Shown piece after piece: positions 47,630-58,578 of a stretch of DNA of 64,000 nt (position 1 is the first letter of the stretch; the number at the start of each line of letters is the position of its first letter). The notes under the pieces are model-generated. The model was not told the DNA's origin. It ran no database searches and worked only from the letters and a program-made list of their open reading frames with translations. A program made the position numbers and the translations under genes. Source of the stretch: Luzula sylvatica (Eukaryota; Streptophyta; Magnoliopsida; Poales; Juncaceae); NCBI GenBank assembly GCA_946800325.1, contig OX326959.1, positions 49,916,784-49,980,783 of the forward strand, written 5' to 3'.

Positions 47630-47734
47630 ACAGTGGAGGAGAAATATATATTTTGAGCTATAGGTTTCTTCATTATATTATATATTTTTCAAGCAAAGGA
47701 GGATTTTGTTAGCGAGTAAAATTTTTGGTCAATG

Positions 47735-47815
47735 GAATAATAGTTTAATTGGTTAAGTGAGAGATATAAAAAAGCGTATGTTATGAGAAATTGTGGATTC
47801 AAGTTTTATTGAATG
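47735..47815 (+). mobile_element. tRNA-like SINE relic
   Basis: Has an A-box-like TTTAATTGGTTAAGTG and, about 45 bp later, a B-box-like GTGGATTCAAGTTTT, the spacing of a tRNA-derived SINE head. The fold is too degenerate for a tRNA gene. Confidence 0.35.
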
Positions 47816-47852
47816 GATTAATGTCGTGTAAGTCTTCTCTATTTATTATCAA

Positions 47853-47880
47853 CTAGGTTTATCCCCGCGCAATGTTTTTT
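47853..47880 (-). mobile_element. Possible Helitron 3' terminus
   Basis: Read on the minus strand: ATTGCGCGGGGATAAACCTAG followed by T. A GC-rich stem-forming stretch ~10 nt before a terminal CTAG, with a T beyond it, is the classic Helitron 3' end. If real, the element extends to the right. Its 5' TC end was not identified. Confidence 0.35.
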
Positions 47881-48074
47881 ATATAATTATTTAAATAGAA
47901 TTAACGCGTGTGTCAATTAACGAAAATGCGTTTGAACTAAATTAATCTAATCATGACATATTTGCAAATATCATGATGTCAATAGATGCATAAAGTTCAT
48001 GAAATTAGTCTATCACGGATATTATTTTCTAATATAATTTGTATAAATAACATTTGTTCAGGTGCTTCTAAAAT

Positions 48075-48290
48075 CGGAAAAAGACCAAATTTTAAATATG
48101 TATGTAAAATAGGAAAAAAAGACCAAATGTAAAAAAGGACCAAAATGTAAAATAATAAAAAGGGTCAAAATGTAAAAAAGTACCGAAATATAAATAAAAA
48201 GAATCAAAATGTAAATTAAAACTAAAAAGACCAAAATGTAAATAAAAAGGACCAAAATGTAAAATAATAAAAAGGGTCAAAATGTAAATT
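48075..48290. repeat. ~20-bp minisatellite (AAAAAGGACCAAAATGTAAA)
   Basis: About ten imperfect copies of an AAAAAGGACCAAAATGTAAA-type unit, some expanded with AATAAT. Non-coding. Confidence 0.8.
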
Positions 48291-48775
48291 ACTCACAATG
48301 CGGACTCTCAGATCATGGGCCTCAACAAAATTTTCAGTTTCATTATTATTATTATTATTATTATTCTCAATATGTAATGTAAAGCTTGTCTTAGAAGTGT
48401 CTGGGAGTCGGAGACTATCAAATCTATTATCCTATATAAAAATGAAATAAAAATATTGAATAAAACATAATTATTTGAGCATATCATCTAACTATTATGA
48501 TTGATCCTACATTACGGGTAATTCATATATACCTCTCTAAAAATTCAAATATCAAGTTTACCATTTCACACACTGAAATATCAAAATCTCCAGTTTCAGT
48601 AATTTTGGAGGCATAAATCCAATATATCTTGAAACATACAACATTTTAGATTTTAGAAGTGTAAATATGAAAAATTGACATTCTCATCCTCATTTTTTAG
48701 TCTTCTATGTCTACCATTCCATCATCAAGTTCAACTTAACATATTGAAATAAACATACTCCAATATTATACATAG

Positions 48776-49139
48776 CACTAATCGAGAACATAGGAGAAAA
48801 TCGTGACACGTCACTTTTTTTTTTAATTTTCAATTGAAAAGTTTATATTTTTCCCCAAATTTTATCATAACATGCTGTATATTCTAAGTTAATTTATTTA
48901 ATTAACATGATAACGGACACATATTAGTTATTAATTTAATACGTAATTAACATTAGACACTAATCGAGAACATAGGAGGAAATCGTGACACGTGTCACTT
49001 TTTTTTTAATTTTCAATTGAAAAATTTATATTTTCCCCCAAATTTTACCATAACATGCTCTATGTTCTAAGTTAATTTATTTAATTAACATGATAACGGA
49101 CACATATTAGTTATTAATTTAATACGTAATTAACATTAG
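48776..49139 (+). repeat. 182-bp tandem duplication
   Basis: Two adjacent copies from CACTAATCGAGAACATAGGA to CGTAATTAACATTAG, 48776-48957 and 48958-49139, with few differences, suggesting a recent duplication. Confidence 0.9.
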
Positions 49140-51479
49140 TTCGAATTTATAAACTTAAATCAATACTAATGAATTTTTAATGATATGTTCTAATTATCAC
49201 GTTAATTAAATGCAATAGTACAAATATGGAGAATACGGCGGGTACATTTTGGAGTAAATTTACTTTACTCCAAAATATAATGATATAAGTCACAAAATGT
49301 CAAGGAAATTGAACTGGCATTTTTTTTTAATTTTTTTTTATGAGTTTGGGGTTACCATATTTATAAACCAAAGGCCCAAAATTAGAGTAACGGTATGAAA
49401 CAATTACCACTTTACTAATTATTGTATTATTTAAATATGTTGATTTTAAGCGGTACCGAAGAAAATCAAAGTTTTGTATACAAACTAATTATGCAAAATA
49501 ATACATACAAGTACGAATAATATATTATATAGGGAGTACAAAAATAACGGTAATAGAACACACTTTTTTTGTTTTAGATAATATTTTTTTTCTTTTAACA
49601 AAAAGTAAACATGGATTTATTCTAACAACTTACATGGTTCTCATTAAAATTGCAATAAGTTTATATAGAAGATTAATTTTTTTTTATATATATTTGGTAC
49701 CAAATGAACTCTATCAAGTTAAAATGAGAAGCCAAATATCACCACAAAATTTTAAAAATGTCATATCAATTTTTATCCCTTAGCATATAAAAACTATATC
49801 CACTTCATAAGTAAAATAAAACAGTTTTTTAGAAATCAACATCAATTTTAGAATGCAAGTATATAATAAGAAATATCATAGTTAATTGTGTCATCCAAGT
49901 AGTTCAAATTGAAAATCATGATTAATTGGCGGAAAAGAGATTTTTAGTTTGTTGGGCCTGTTGTAAATATTATGAGACTTATTGTGGTTTCTCATATTTC
50001 TTTTCAAATATTTAATTAATTATATTTTATACCTTTTGTGATCAGAAAATATTAAAATCATGTTCAACTACAAATGATTTTCTATCTTTGAACGAGATTT
50101 TTTGGGCTCTCAGCACCTTAGACAGCCTAGCCTATTGAGCCGTCCCTGACACCAGGGTAGAATGGCAAATGCATATTTTATCTGTTTTGATAGTTAAGAG
50201 TGAGGGAGCATAGATATACGATACAAAAAAAAGCTAAATTTTAAGACAAAAATGTCCTTTCTTCCATGTTAAGCTGACGTGGCAACAAATTAATCACTTT
50301 TCATCTCTCTCCTTCTTCCTTGTTCAGCAAAATAAAGAAACAAAAAAAACCCCTCACGCTCTTCTGTCTCCGACCTATTTCCGGTGATTCATTGATCAAA
50401 TCGAAGAGTCGAAGTTTGTAAACGAATGCACTCGTTTTTCTCTCTCCAAAGAGATCCCACAAGCCATGCCTCCACTCATCTTCTTCCATCTACCTTGCTA
50501 TGAAAGGTTAAAGAGCCACAAATGAAAAAAACAAGTAATAGCTATTTTCATGTGATATGCTCAACAAAAGTTTTTAATCAATATTTTGGTTCATTGGAGT
50601 TTTTGTTCTTAAGAAAAAAACATCTCATCAGTGTGTTGATTTAACATCTCATCAGGTTGTTGTTCTTGTGCGAAATTGATCAGAACATTTTATATTTCAT
50701 GAATCAAGTTTCATTTGCCATCTTGATTCAAAGCATCAGCTTTCAAGTAGTTTTGCTTCATTGAAACATAGACAATACGACATACGTAACTAAATAGGAC
50801 ATAAGTAATTGAAACATAGTCAATTTGAAACATAAAAATAATTGATCGATATTTGAGCTTAAACTGGGGACATGGGCAAGTAAGATCAAATTTTTAAAAT
50901 TCTATGGAACTTAATTTTGTAGATTTTTTTTTTTAGTAAAATTGATGACAGAGAGAAATATTTGGGGATAGATTGTTGGTTATCATTGTCACAATTTGGT
51001 GAGAGATTCTTTTTCGAATGAAAGCATAATTGACATGAAGAAGTTTCCGGCATAAAAATTGCATATCTGTTAAGAAGTTTCAGGCTTAAATAAAAAGAGC
51101 AATCATAAATTTTCAATTAATAAATTGATCAATACTTGGTTATTTTTTATTTTAATGTATTTATACTAATATTTGTTCATAATTTATAAAAGTATATATT
51201 TCATTTTTTTTTAAATTGAACAAGGGTATTTTGGTAATTGACACAAATTCATACATTTTAATCCATCATCTTATTCTAATTATGTTACCGAACACACGGG
51301 GAATAAAATGGAATTGTTGACTAGTCTCTCTTTCATTATTCCTTTATTCCATGTTTCGCCGAACGAGTCCATAGAAAACAAAATAAAAAAAATCTTTTCT
51401 GTCTCAAAAAATAGATCAAAAAAATATCTCGTCAAAAAAAAAATTAATTCTGACGAGAGTTTCAAAAGCTAATGAAAAA

Positions 51480-51752
51480 AAACCATAGATTGATGACACA
51501 TACATATAAAAAAATAAGTACAAATGAAGTAAATATGATACGAGATTTCTAGTTTATGTGGCTAATTTTTATTTGATAAGAACGCAATAAAATATGAAAT
51601 AAAATATGATACGAGATTTCTAATTTATGTGGCTAATTTTTATTTGATAAGAATGCAATGATTCTTTTGCCTCTTGATCATATGAGTATTGATGACCCAT
51701 ACTTTTTGGAAGGATTTACATGTTGACTTCTTTTTGTTGATTGTCTACGAGT
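51480..51752 (+). repeat. ~200-bp direct repeat, copy 2, with internal duplication
   Basis: Same sequence as 47431-47629, in the same orientation. The stretch AAATATGATACGAGATTTCTA...ATTTGATAAGAA is present twice in tandem here. The two copies bound a 3.9-kb block containing other repeats. Confidence 0.85.
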
Positions 51753-51984
51753 CCTCGAATTACAAAAATAAATGACACACGTTAGCTATTAATTTAATAC
51801 GGCGGCGGGTACATTTTGGAGTAAAGTTAATGTTAATTACGGCGGGTACATTTCGTCAAACTCAAATAGAAAAATGGAAGATAACATAACTTAGTGCAAA
51901 CTGAGGTGATAACTCCTTCCTCTCGAATCTCGATCTCTCCTTCAGTGCTTCTACTTTCGATCTCCCCCTCTCGACCTTGGCAAA

Positions 51985-52093
51985 CATGGCGGCCTTGGCG
52001 ATGCTGCACAGGCACAGCGCAGTCATCTTCCATCTCTCCTTCCTCCGACGACTCGTCTCTGCTTTCTCGGCCACCTCCTTCGGTAATAATCAC
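51985..52093 (+). other. Possible first exon of a captured or lost gene
   Basis: ATG at 51985 opens a frame beginning MAALAMLHRHSAV and rich in Arg, Ser, Leu and His with no acidic residue over 32 codons, like a mitochondrial presequence. It ends at a plausible donor (TTCG|GTAATAATC). A plausible acceptor and short continuation lie at about 52279 but soon reach a stop. I do not recognise a family. It could be a gene fragment carried by a transposon or chance. Confidence 0.25.
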
Positions 52094-53312
52094 TTTCTCT
52101 CTCTTATTAAAGATAAAATCATTATTTCGCCTGTTATGATTCCTCTCTAAAAAGCACATTAGGTTTGAGCATCATAAGGATTGATTTAGGATTTGATGCT
52201 TAGTCGAGCTAATTTACAATTTTACCTTATATTTGTATTCACTGCAAATTTTCTGTTATATTTCTTTGCCGAATTTAGCGAGGAGATGTGGAGGGAAGGA
52301 TAGCAGGCTCGGGATCTAACCAAAGAGCGAATATAATCTCGTAAGTACAGTGTATATTGTTGCCAAATGATTGCGTTTGTAAATTACATAGAGAAAATGA
52401 TTGAAACATGTATCACTTTATTCTTTTTGATGTTAATAGTTTAATTAACATGAAGTACTTTTGTTTTCTCGCAAGTACAGTGTATATTGTTGTAAAATTT
52501 AATTCATCATGTCTTTGATGTTATGAGGATGATGTTAAAGATCAATTTGAAAGAAATGAAATCTAAAATCACTCAATAATTAAATTATCAAGCAATTCAA
52601 AACATTTCATTTGTTTTCTTATGGTACAAACAGACACGAACAAACCAAGAAAATTCACCGGCAAGCAACTAATAAGTGGTTCAACACATTATAAGTTAGT
52701 TAAAATCTTCTACCAATATCAATGTTGAGTGTGTAAATACTCGATATTCCTTATAAACCTCAAAACTAATTTAACTTTGTTCATATGGTTTTGCCTAAAT
52801 ATCTATCAATTAATATAATAATATGAACAAGTGTATTCTTTACATAAATATTTTTCTTTATCATACTAAATGAAAAGACTAATATTAATCAAATGTTTTT
52901 ATTGTGTATATCTCAAATATTATATATTATTTTGAAACATAATAATATGAACAAGTGACTAGTGAGAATATAAACTTAGCAGCAAATATTGACACCGGTT
53001 ACATTGGCTAAATATGATGTAAACCAAATTATTTGAATGAAGCTCAATACCATATACATGGTAACTTAATTATTTGATGTATTCATCAGGGGAATATAAT
53101 GGATCTGGTACTTCCTTCTCCATTTACTCGTTTTTTTAATGGATCTGGTACGACTATCCGAACTAGATCCGAACCGTTGACATCCCTAACTAGACCAATA
53201 TGTTATATTTATATAGCATCAAATATTATCAAGAGATGTTGCCCTCTCTAAGGCAAAAAATAAGAATGTAAAATATCATCAATATCGTAAGCATCCTTAA
53301 ATTTTCAAAAAG

Positions 53313-53845
53313 ATGCCTAAATTATTTTCAACCCGGCGCCCTCTTTGCGGCACCCCCTCCCCCTCCAGGACCCGGCGCCTTCTATGTGCCGGAACCCCCC
53401 CTCTCCCGGGACCCGGCGGCCCGGCGACCCAGCGGCCTCTATGCGCCGGGAAACCCCCTCCCCCCTCCGGGTCCCGCCGCCCCCTCTATGCACCGGGAAA
53501 CCCCCTCCCCCCCCCTCAGGGTCCCGACACCCTCTATGCGCCGAACACACCCCCTCCCCTCCGGGACCCGGCGCCCTCTATGCGCCGGACCCCCCCCCCC
53601 CCCCTCCGGGACCCGGCCCCCTCTATGCGCCGGACCCCCCCTCCCCCCCGGGACCCGGCGCCCTCTATGCGCCGGACCCCCCCCCTCCGGGACCCGGCGC
53701 CCTCTATGCGCCGGACCACCCCCCCCCCCCCCCCCCCCCGGGACCCGGCGCCCTCTATGCGCCGGAACCCCCCACCCCCACCCACCCCCGGACCCGGACC
53801 CGGCGCTCTCTATGCACCGGACCCACGCCCTCCTCAGACCTGCAA
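53313..53845. repeat. C-rich minisatellite
   Basis: About 12 imperfect units of ~40-50 bp built on GGGACCCGGCGCCCTCTATG then CGCCGGACCCCC, with C-run length varying between units. The core GGCGCC...GGCGC is partly self-complementary. It is very GC-rich with long C runs on the plus strand. Open frames on both strands are repeat artefacts. Confidence 0.9.
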
Positions 53846-55052
53846 AAAAAAAAAAATGCATTAAGCTTAACATTTACAATACAACTTAAATTCTACAAAG
53901 ACATAATAAAAATCTGAATTTGTGTGTTAATTTAAGTTATGTATATTTTTTGTTGTGTATAATTTAAAGCAAAACTGGCTTTTGTAATTAAAGATGTGCA
54001 AGGTCCAAAGAGGTCCTTTTTCATGGTCCATCTCGTCCTTCTGTGACCCTTTTTTATGACCCATTTGCAATTGATTTTGTTTTATTTGTGGGAAAATATT
54101 TTCAATGATGTGCCACTTTTAAAACATCATGGTTAAGGACTAGAGAGAGGCATAAATCCTGTAGTAAACTGCTTTCTGTTGAATAAACCCTGCAGAAACA
54201 AGCAAGAATTACAATTCGTAATTTCATGGAAAAAGAAACAGTAAAGCACAATTAAAGAGACAAGATGAGTATAAAGACAAAGTTGGCTTGAGCAAGAAGT
54301 AATGTCGCGAGTACAGGAATGAACGCCTAGCAAATATTATATTTCCAAATTATAACCGGATTATAAAACTATTATATTAGAGTACTAAAATCAATCAAAA
54401 AAACTCTAAAATCTTTCAAACCTGGTAATTAACAATCATTCAAACCTGATAATTAACACTAAAACTAGTAATTTGTTTACAAAATCATTCAAATCCCTAT
54501 AAAAAGAATCACAAATAGATTCTAAAACCGAAATCTGTCCAAGTACTTAATTTAAGAAATAAAAAAACACAGAGACCGCAAAGAAATGACAACAGAAATC
54601 AGAGCAAAAGAATTACTAGTTTGATTCGGCAACAAAAAACCATTAAACATATAAAAGAGAATCAAAAGTATCAAAATGCAAAAGAATAACTTACATCATG
54701 GTGTATGGCTAGTAATCGGTCTCAGGTCTCGTCTTTGCAAGCAATATGAATCGACAAATCGAAATCTGAAGGCAAGGTTCTTCTTGAGGGATTTCTCAAT
54801 CCGTCGCTCTTCGTCAGATAGTGCTTCCATTCAGCGTTTCTTAGTTTGGTCGATCAATTTCTATTCTGGTAGAGTATCTAATTCTAGATTTTCTTTGTTT
54901 CATTGTAGGAGAGAAGAGAGAAGAGAGAAGAGATGGGAGATTCTTTGAGAGAGAATGAATTGGGGATTGAGAAAGAAGAAAAGGGGAGACTGGCGAACTA
55001 TAAATAGAAATGCAATTAAGGGCGGTGTTAATATAATTTTCATTTTCTCTAA
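53846..55052. other. Gene-free DNA inside the inverted-repeat pair, right side
   Basis: No gene I can defend. On the minus strand a CT-rich leader-like stretch (about 54960-54900) precedes short open frames, the longest plausible one at 54830-54696 (44 codons, MEALSDEERRIEKSLKK start, ending at TGA). It has no recognisable family. Confidence 0.4.
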
Positions 55053-55539
55053 ACTCGGTGTACAGATTGTGATTTATACACCAAATAGAAAAGACATTAT
55101 TTACATGTATTAAATTGTGAACTGAGTTCATTTTCTTTAATACGAAAATTGTTAACGTTCAAATTTTTTTGTTAACGTTATAATTAAGATATATTACCGT
55201 TGGATTAAGATTTTTTTAGAATTTTTGACCGTTGGAAATTTGTATACGTGAGATATTATAATTGTTGTCTTAAAAAAGCAAAAATTATTTTGTTAATGTT
55301 GAAAAAGATTTGTTAACGTTATAATTAGGATTATATAACCTTTTGGATTAAGATTTTGTTAGAATTTTTTACCGTTGGAAATTTGTATATGTGAGATATT
55401 AGAATTGTTGTCTTAAAAAAACTAAAATTATTTTATTACCGTTGGAAAATAGAAAAAATATTTTCCATTACTTTTTCAATTTTCATTTTTTCCCTCAAAT
55501 TCTCAGTTATTATTTGCAAACTATGTTCTTCTTAATTGT
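55053..55539 (-). repeat. Right arm of ~490-bp inverted repeat pair
   Basis: Reverse complement of 40941-41432: starts ACTCGGTGTACAGATTGTGA and ends TATGTTCTTCTTAATTGT. Similarity stops abruptly just outside both arms (ACAG before 40941, TCATC after 55539) and inside both arms (after CACCGAGT). Confidence 0.85.
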
Positions 55540-57920
55540 TCATCAAAACAAAATATGCCTTTTGAGCCTGATTTAACTCAGGTAATTTAATGTTTTTTGG
55601 GTTTTTATTTTTTATGAAAAAGTTAAGAGTAATTATCAGCAAATTTATTTAAAGTTCTATTTAGGGTTTTTAATAACTATTGCTGGTAATTTAGGCTGCA
55701 GTTAATTTCAATTTAAAATTGTTATTTTTGGTATTATTGATAGTGGTAATATTTGAATTTGAAGAGTTCATTAGTCATTACATATACCTCAGAATTTGTC
55801 AGATTTCAAAATAATATATGCCCGTGTTTTTTTTGTCACAATTTTAGGAATGTTATTTCTATGAATTAGATTCTTTTATTTCATCTCATGTTTACTTCAA
55901 GTACTAATTCATGTAATTCAAATTTGAAGTAATTTCATATTTCTATGCATCCATTTATATCATCATTTTCTTAGTAAATCCTATATGTAATTAATTTATA
56001 TAATTTTGATAGGGTTGTGATATTTTTACGTCACAAAGCATTTGCTGCTAGTATAATATTTATCGTACTGTTAACATAAAATCCTATATGTAATTAATTC
56101 ATATAATATTTATCGTACTATATAGCACAAAATAACAAAAGTCAAGGATTCAATTTTCGTTGATATCATTAATAAAAATATGTAATCAATAATATTCATG
56201 TTTCATGAATTAGATTTTATTTCAAAAAAAATATATAACGATACATTCTATAATTTACGCATACATAATGATCTTCTATATCTAATTTACAGAAAAGAGA
56301 CTTCCGAAATCGAACAGTTGAACATAATCAGTGAACTTTTCACGAGTGAGCGGAGTAATTAGTACATGGTTTAGTGGTTCATTGCGAATCATTAAATTTG
56401 CTTGACATGGTTCTGATGAATCAAACTCATCCAAAAATAATTTCAAATTCAAATGATGTCTTTAAGTGTCATGGTGTGTGTTGTTTTTTCTGATTCGGAT
56501 CTTGTGTGTATGTTTGGCTTCAATATATTCATTTTTTTATGAATTTTACACAAAAACTGATACACAAAATCGTATAAAATAACAAATGTCTGTAAAAGTA
56601 GCATTACATTTGCTTGATATGTAATTGATTTATGTTTTGTTAATATATACTAGTATTTACCTCGCTCCGCTTCGGCACAATTTTTTATCATTATTTTTGA
56701 ACATGTATTTTTTCGTATTTGTTTTTTTCATTGAATTTGAATTAAGTATAATTAAGGTTCCAATTTTTTTCATTGCACTTACAATGTCGTGAAAATTTAA
56801 TTATATATAAATTACATTTATTAATTTTTTGGTAAAAATAGAGAAATTTTCTAATCATTTCATTCATGACACATGTGACAATGTGTAAACACTATAATAC
56901 TAAAAATGCAATGAAATAATATATAAACTTTTTGGGAAATTCTAGGATACATCTTTTTTAAATATTATTTAATGTATTTTTTCAATTAGGTAGATATTCT
57001 TTATTATGTAAATGGTAAAAAAATTTATACTTACACATGACACGTATATGCGTTTGAAAATTTCCTCAAATTATCTTGTTTAATTTTAAGATTGTTTCAG
57101 AAAAATGTACATATTTCTCTTTTAATTTCTATTTTAAGATTGTTTTACGTAATATTTTTTTTTCATATATCATAGTCATATTTCTCTTTTAATTTATATT
57201 TTAAGATTGTTTTACATAATATATTTTTTCATATATCATAGTTAATTTAGTTTTGTAGCGAGACAGGAAGATATATCGTAGAGAAACTTGTATTAAAACA
57301 AAAATTCTTATGAATTAATTATTAGATAAGTAAAATTTGATAAAAAAAAATATTTGAAGAAATAAATTTGGCATAATTATACGTTAATAAAAAATTTGTG
57401 TAGAAAGGTGTAGAATTAAAAAAAAATATTATGTGATACATTAAAAAAAATATTGAAAAAGATACATTAAATTTAATATGCTTTGCATGGATTTGTTAAA
57501 ATTTACATGAACTAAAGAAATGAATATTTTAATTATGCTGGACAAAAAAATCAATATTTTAATTTTTCATTGCTTTGGCAAATTATATTACAGAATCAAT
57601 ATTTTAAGACATAAATTTGGCATTATTATTAAAAAAATATAATATGAAAGAGACATTACAAAAATATTGAAAATGATACATCAAATAAAATATACTTTGC
57701 ATTGATTTGATAAATTTTACATGAACTACAAAAATCAATATTTCAATTTTGCATTAATTTGGTAATTTATATTATAGAATGTTTATATTAATTTTGCATG
57801 AATTTGGTAAATTATATTATAGAATCAATATTTTAGTTTTACATGAAGTATAACATCCATTAGGCCCATATAGTTCAAAGTATAGGCCCACAGTCAAAAC
57901 CTTTTTTTTTTTGCAGAAAA
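55540..57920. other. Gene-free AT-rich DNA
   Basis: No coding or RNA gene seen. The block 57060-57250 repeats CATATTTCTCTTTTAATTTNTATTTTAAGATTGTTT, and 57480-57850 repeats words such as TTTTACATGAACTA and TGCATTGATTTGGTAAATTATATTA. Confidence 0.5.
56650..56680 (-). mobile_element. Possible Helitron 3' terminus
   Basis: Minus strand reads GTGCCGAAGCGGAGCGAGGTAAATACTAG then T: a GC-rich stretch with a small CCG/CGG stem, then AAATACTAG. It resembles the motif at 47853 and plant Helitron ends. The rest of the element, to the right, is unrecognised. Confidence 0.35.
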
Positions 57921-57923
57921 ATA

Positions 57924-57998
57924 ATGTGCTATATGGCGGATTCGAACCTATGACTTGCTGTTTAAGCGTGCAATACCAACTGGTCTACTTGAACCTTA
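57924..57998 (-). mobile_element. tRNA-like SINE relic
   Basis: Minus strand shows an A-box-like TAGACCAGTTGGTATTGCAC and a good B-box AGGTTCGAATCC with tRNA-like spacing. The acceptor ends do not pair, so it is not called as a tRNA gene. Confidence 0.45.
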
Positions 57999-58102
57999 TG
58001 ATTTTATTCTAATTTTATAATTATTATACACTATTAACAACGTGTCAATACCTGGGCAAAAGTCTGTAGTATAATAGTATAAAATCCCTACAAACTCAAA
58101 AA

Positions 58103-58176
58103 TATTGGCCAGCGGGATCGAACTCGTGACCAGTGAAATCCTGGCCAACATACCTAACCAACTGCGCCAGGCAGAC
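58103..58176 (-). mobile_element. tRNA-like SINE relic
   Basis: Minus strand has GCCTGGCGCAGTTGGTTAGG (A-box) and ACGAGTTCGATCCCGC (B-box) separated by a hairpin-like CCAG...CTGG. The 5' and 3' ends fail to form an acceptor stem. It lies ~105 bp from a similar relic, suggesting a pair of related SINE heads. Confidence 0.45.
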
Positions 58177-58467
58177 TATTTGTTGGAAAATGGGTTACAA
58201 TTTATTTGAACATCACGGACACGTGTCAATTCTCTATGAACTCTCTACAAACTCTATATTTTTAATGTATATAGTATAATTAGTCATCACTTATCATTTT
58301 ACAACAATTATATAATATTGCAATTTTTAAAAACAATTATATAAACATACTTATATATGTAATTGATTCCTGTTAAGAAGTTTCATATAATATTGCAAAT
58401 TGCAATTATTAAGCTGAAACTTTGTAGTCATCACTTATCATATTACAATTATATAATGAGCATGATA

Positions 58468-58498
<31 letters not shown>

Positions 58499-58578
58499 AG
58501 AGTATGAGTATGATAGTTGTACAATGAGTATGATGAAATACGTAAAGGCCGCTAACAATGTATAAAGTTGTATATAAG

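Larger units (their letters stand above)
46911..53312. other. Repeat-rich gene-free DNA
   Basis: No intact gene. It holds a TA microsatellite, a tRNA-like relic, a possible Helitron end, a short minisatellite, a 182-bp tandem duplication, a pair of ~200-bp direct repeats 4 kb apart and an exon-like fragment near 52 kb, all listed separately. A hAT-type end (CAGGGACGGCTCAATAGGC on the minus strand) lies at about 50121-50149 without a partner. Confidence 0.5.

Noticed and set aside
50121..50149. Complete hAT element
   Set aside because: Only one CAGGGACGG-type end is visible; no partner end or 8-bp duplication.
53313..53917. Open frames of 140-190 codons on both strands
   Set aside because: Created by the C-rich minisatellite; no splice context, domain or plausible composition.
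57924..58176. Functional tRNA genes
   Set aside because: Good B-boxes but no acceptor stem pairing and poor D and anticodon arms.
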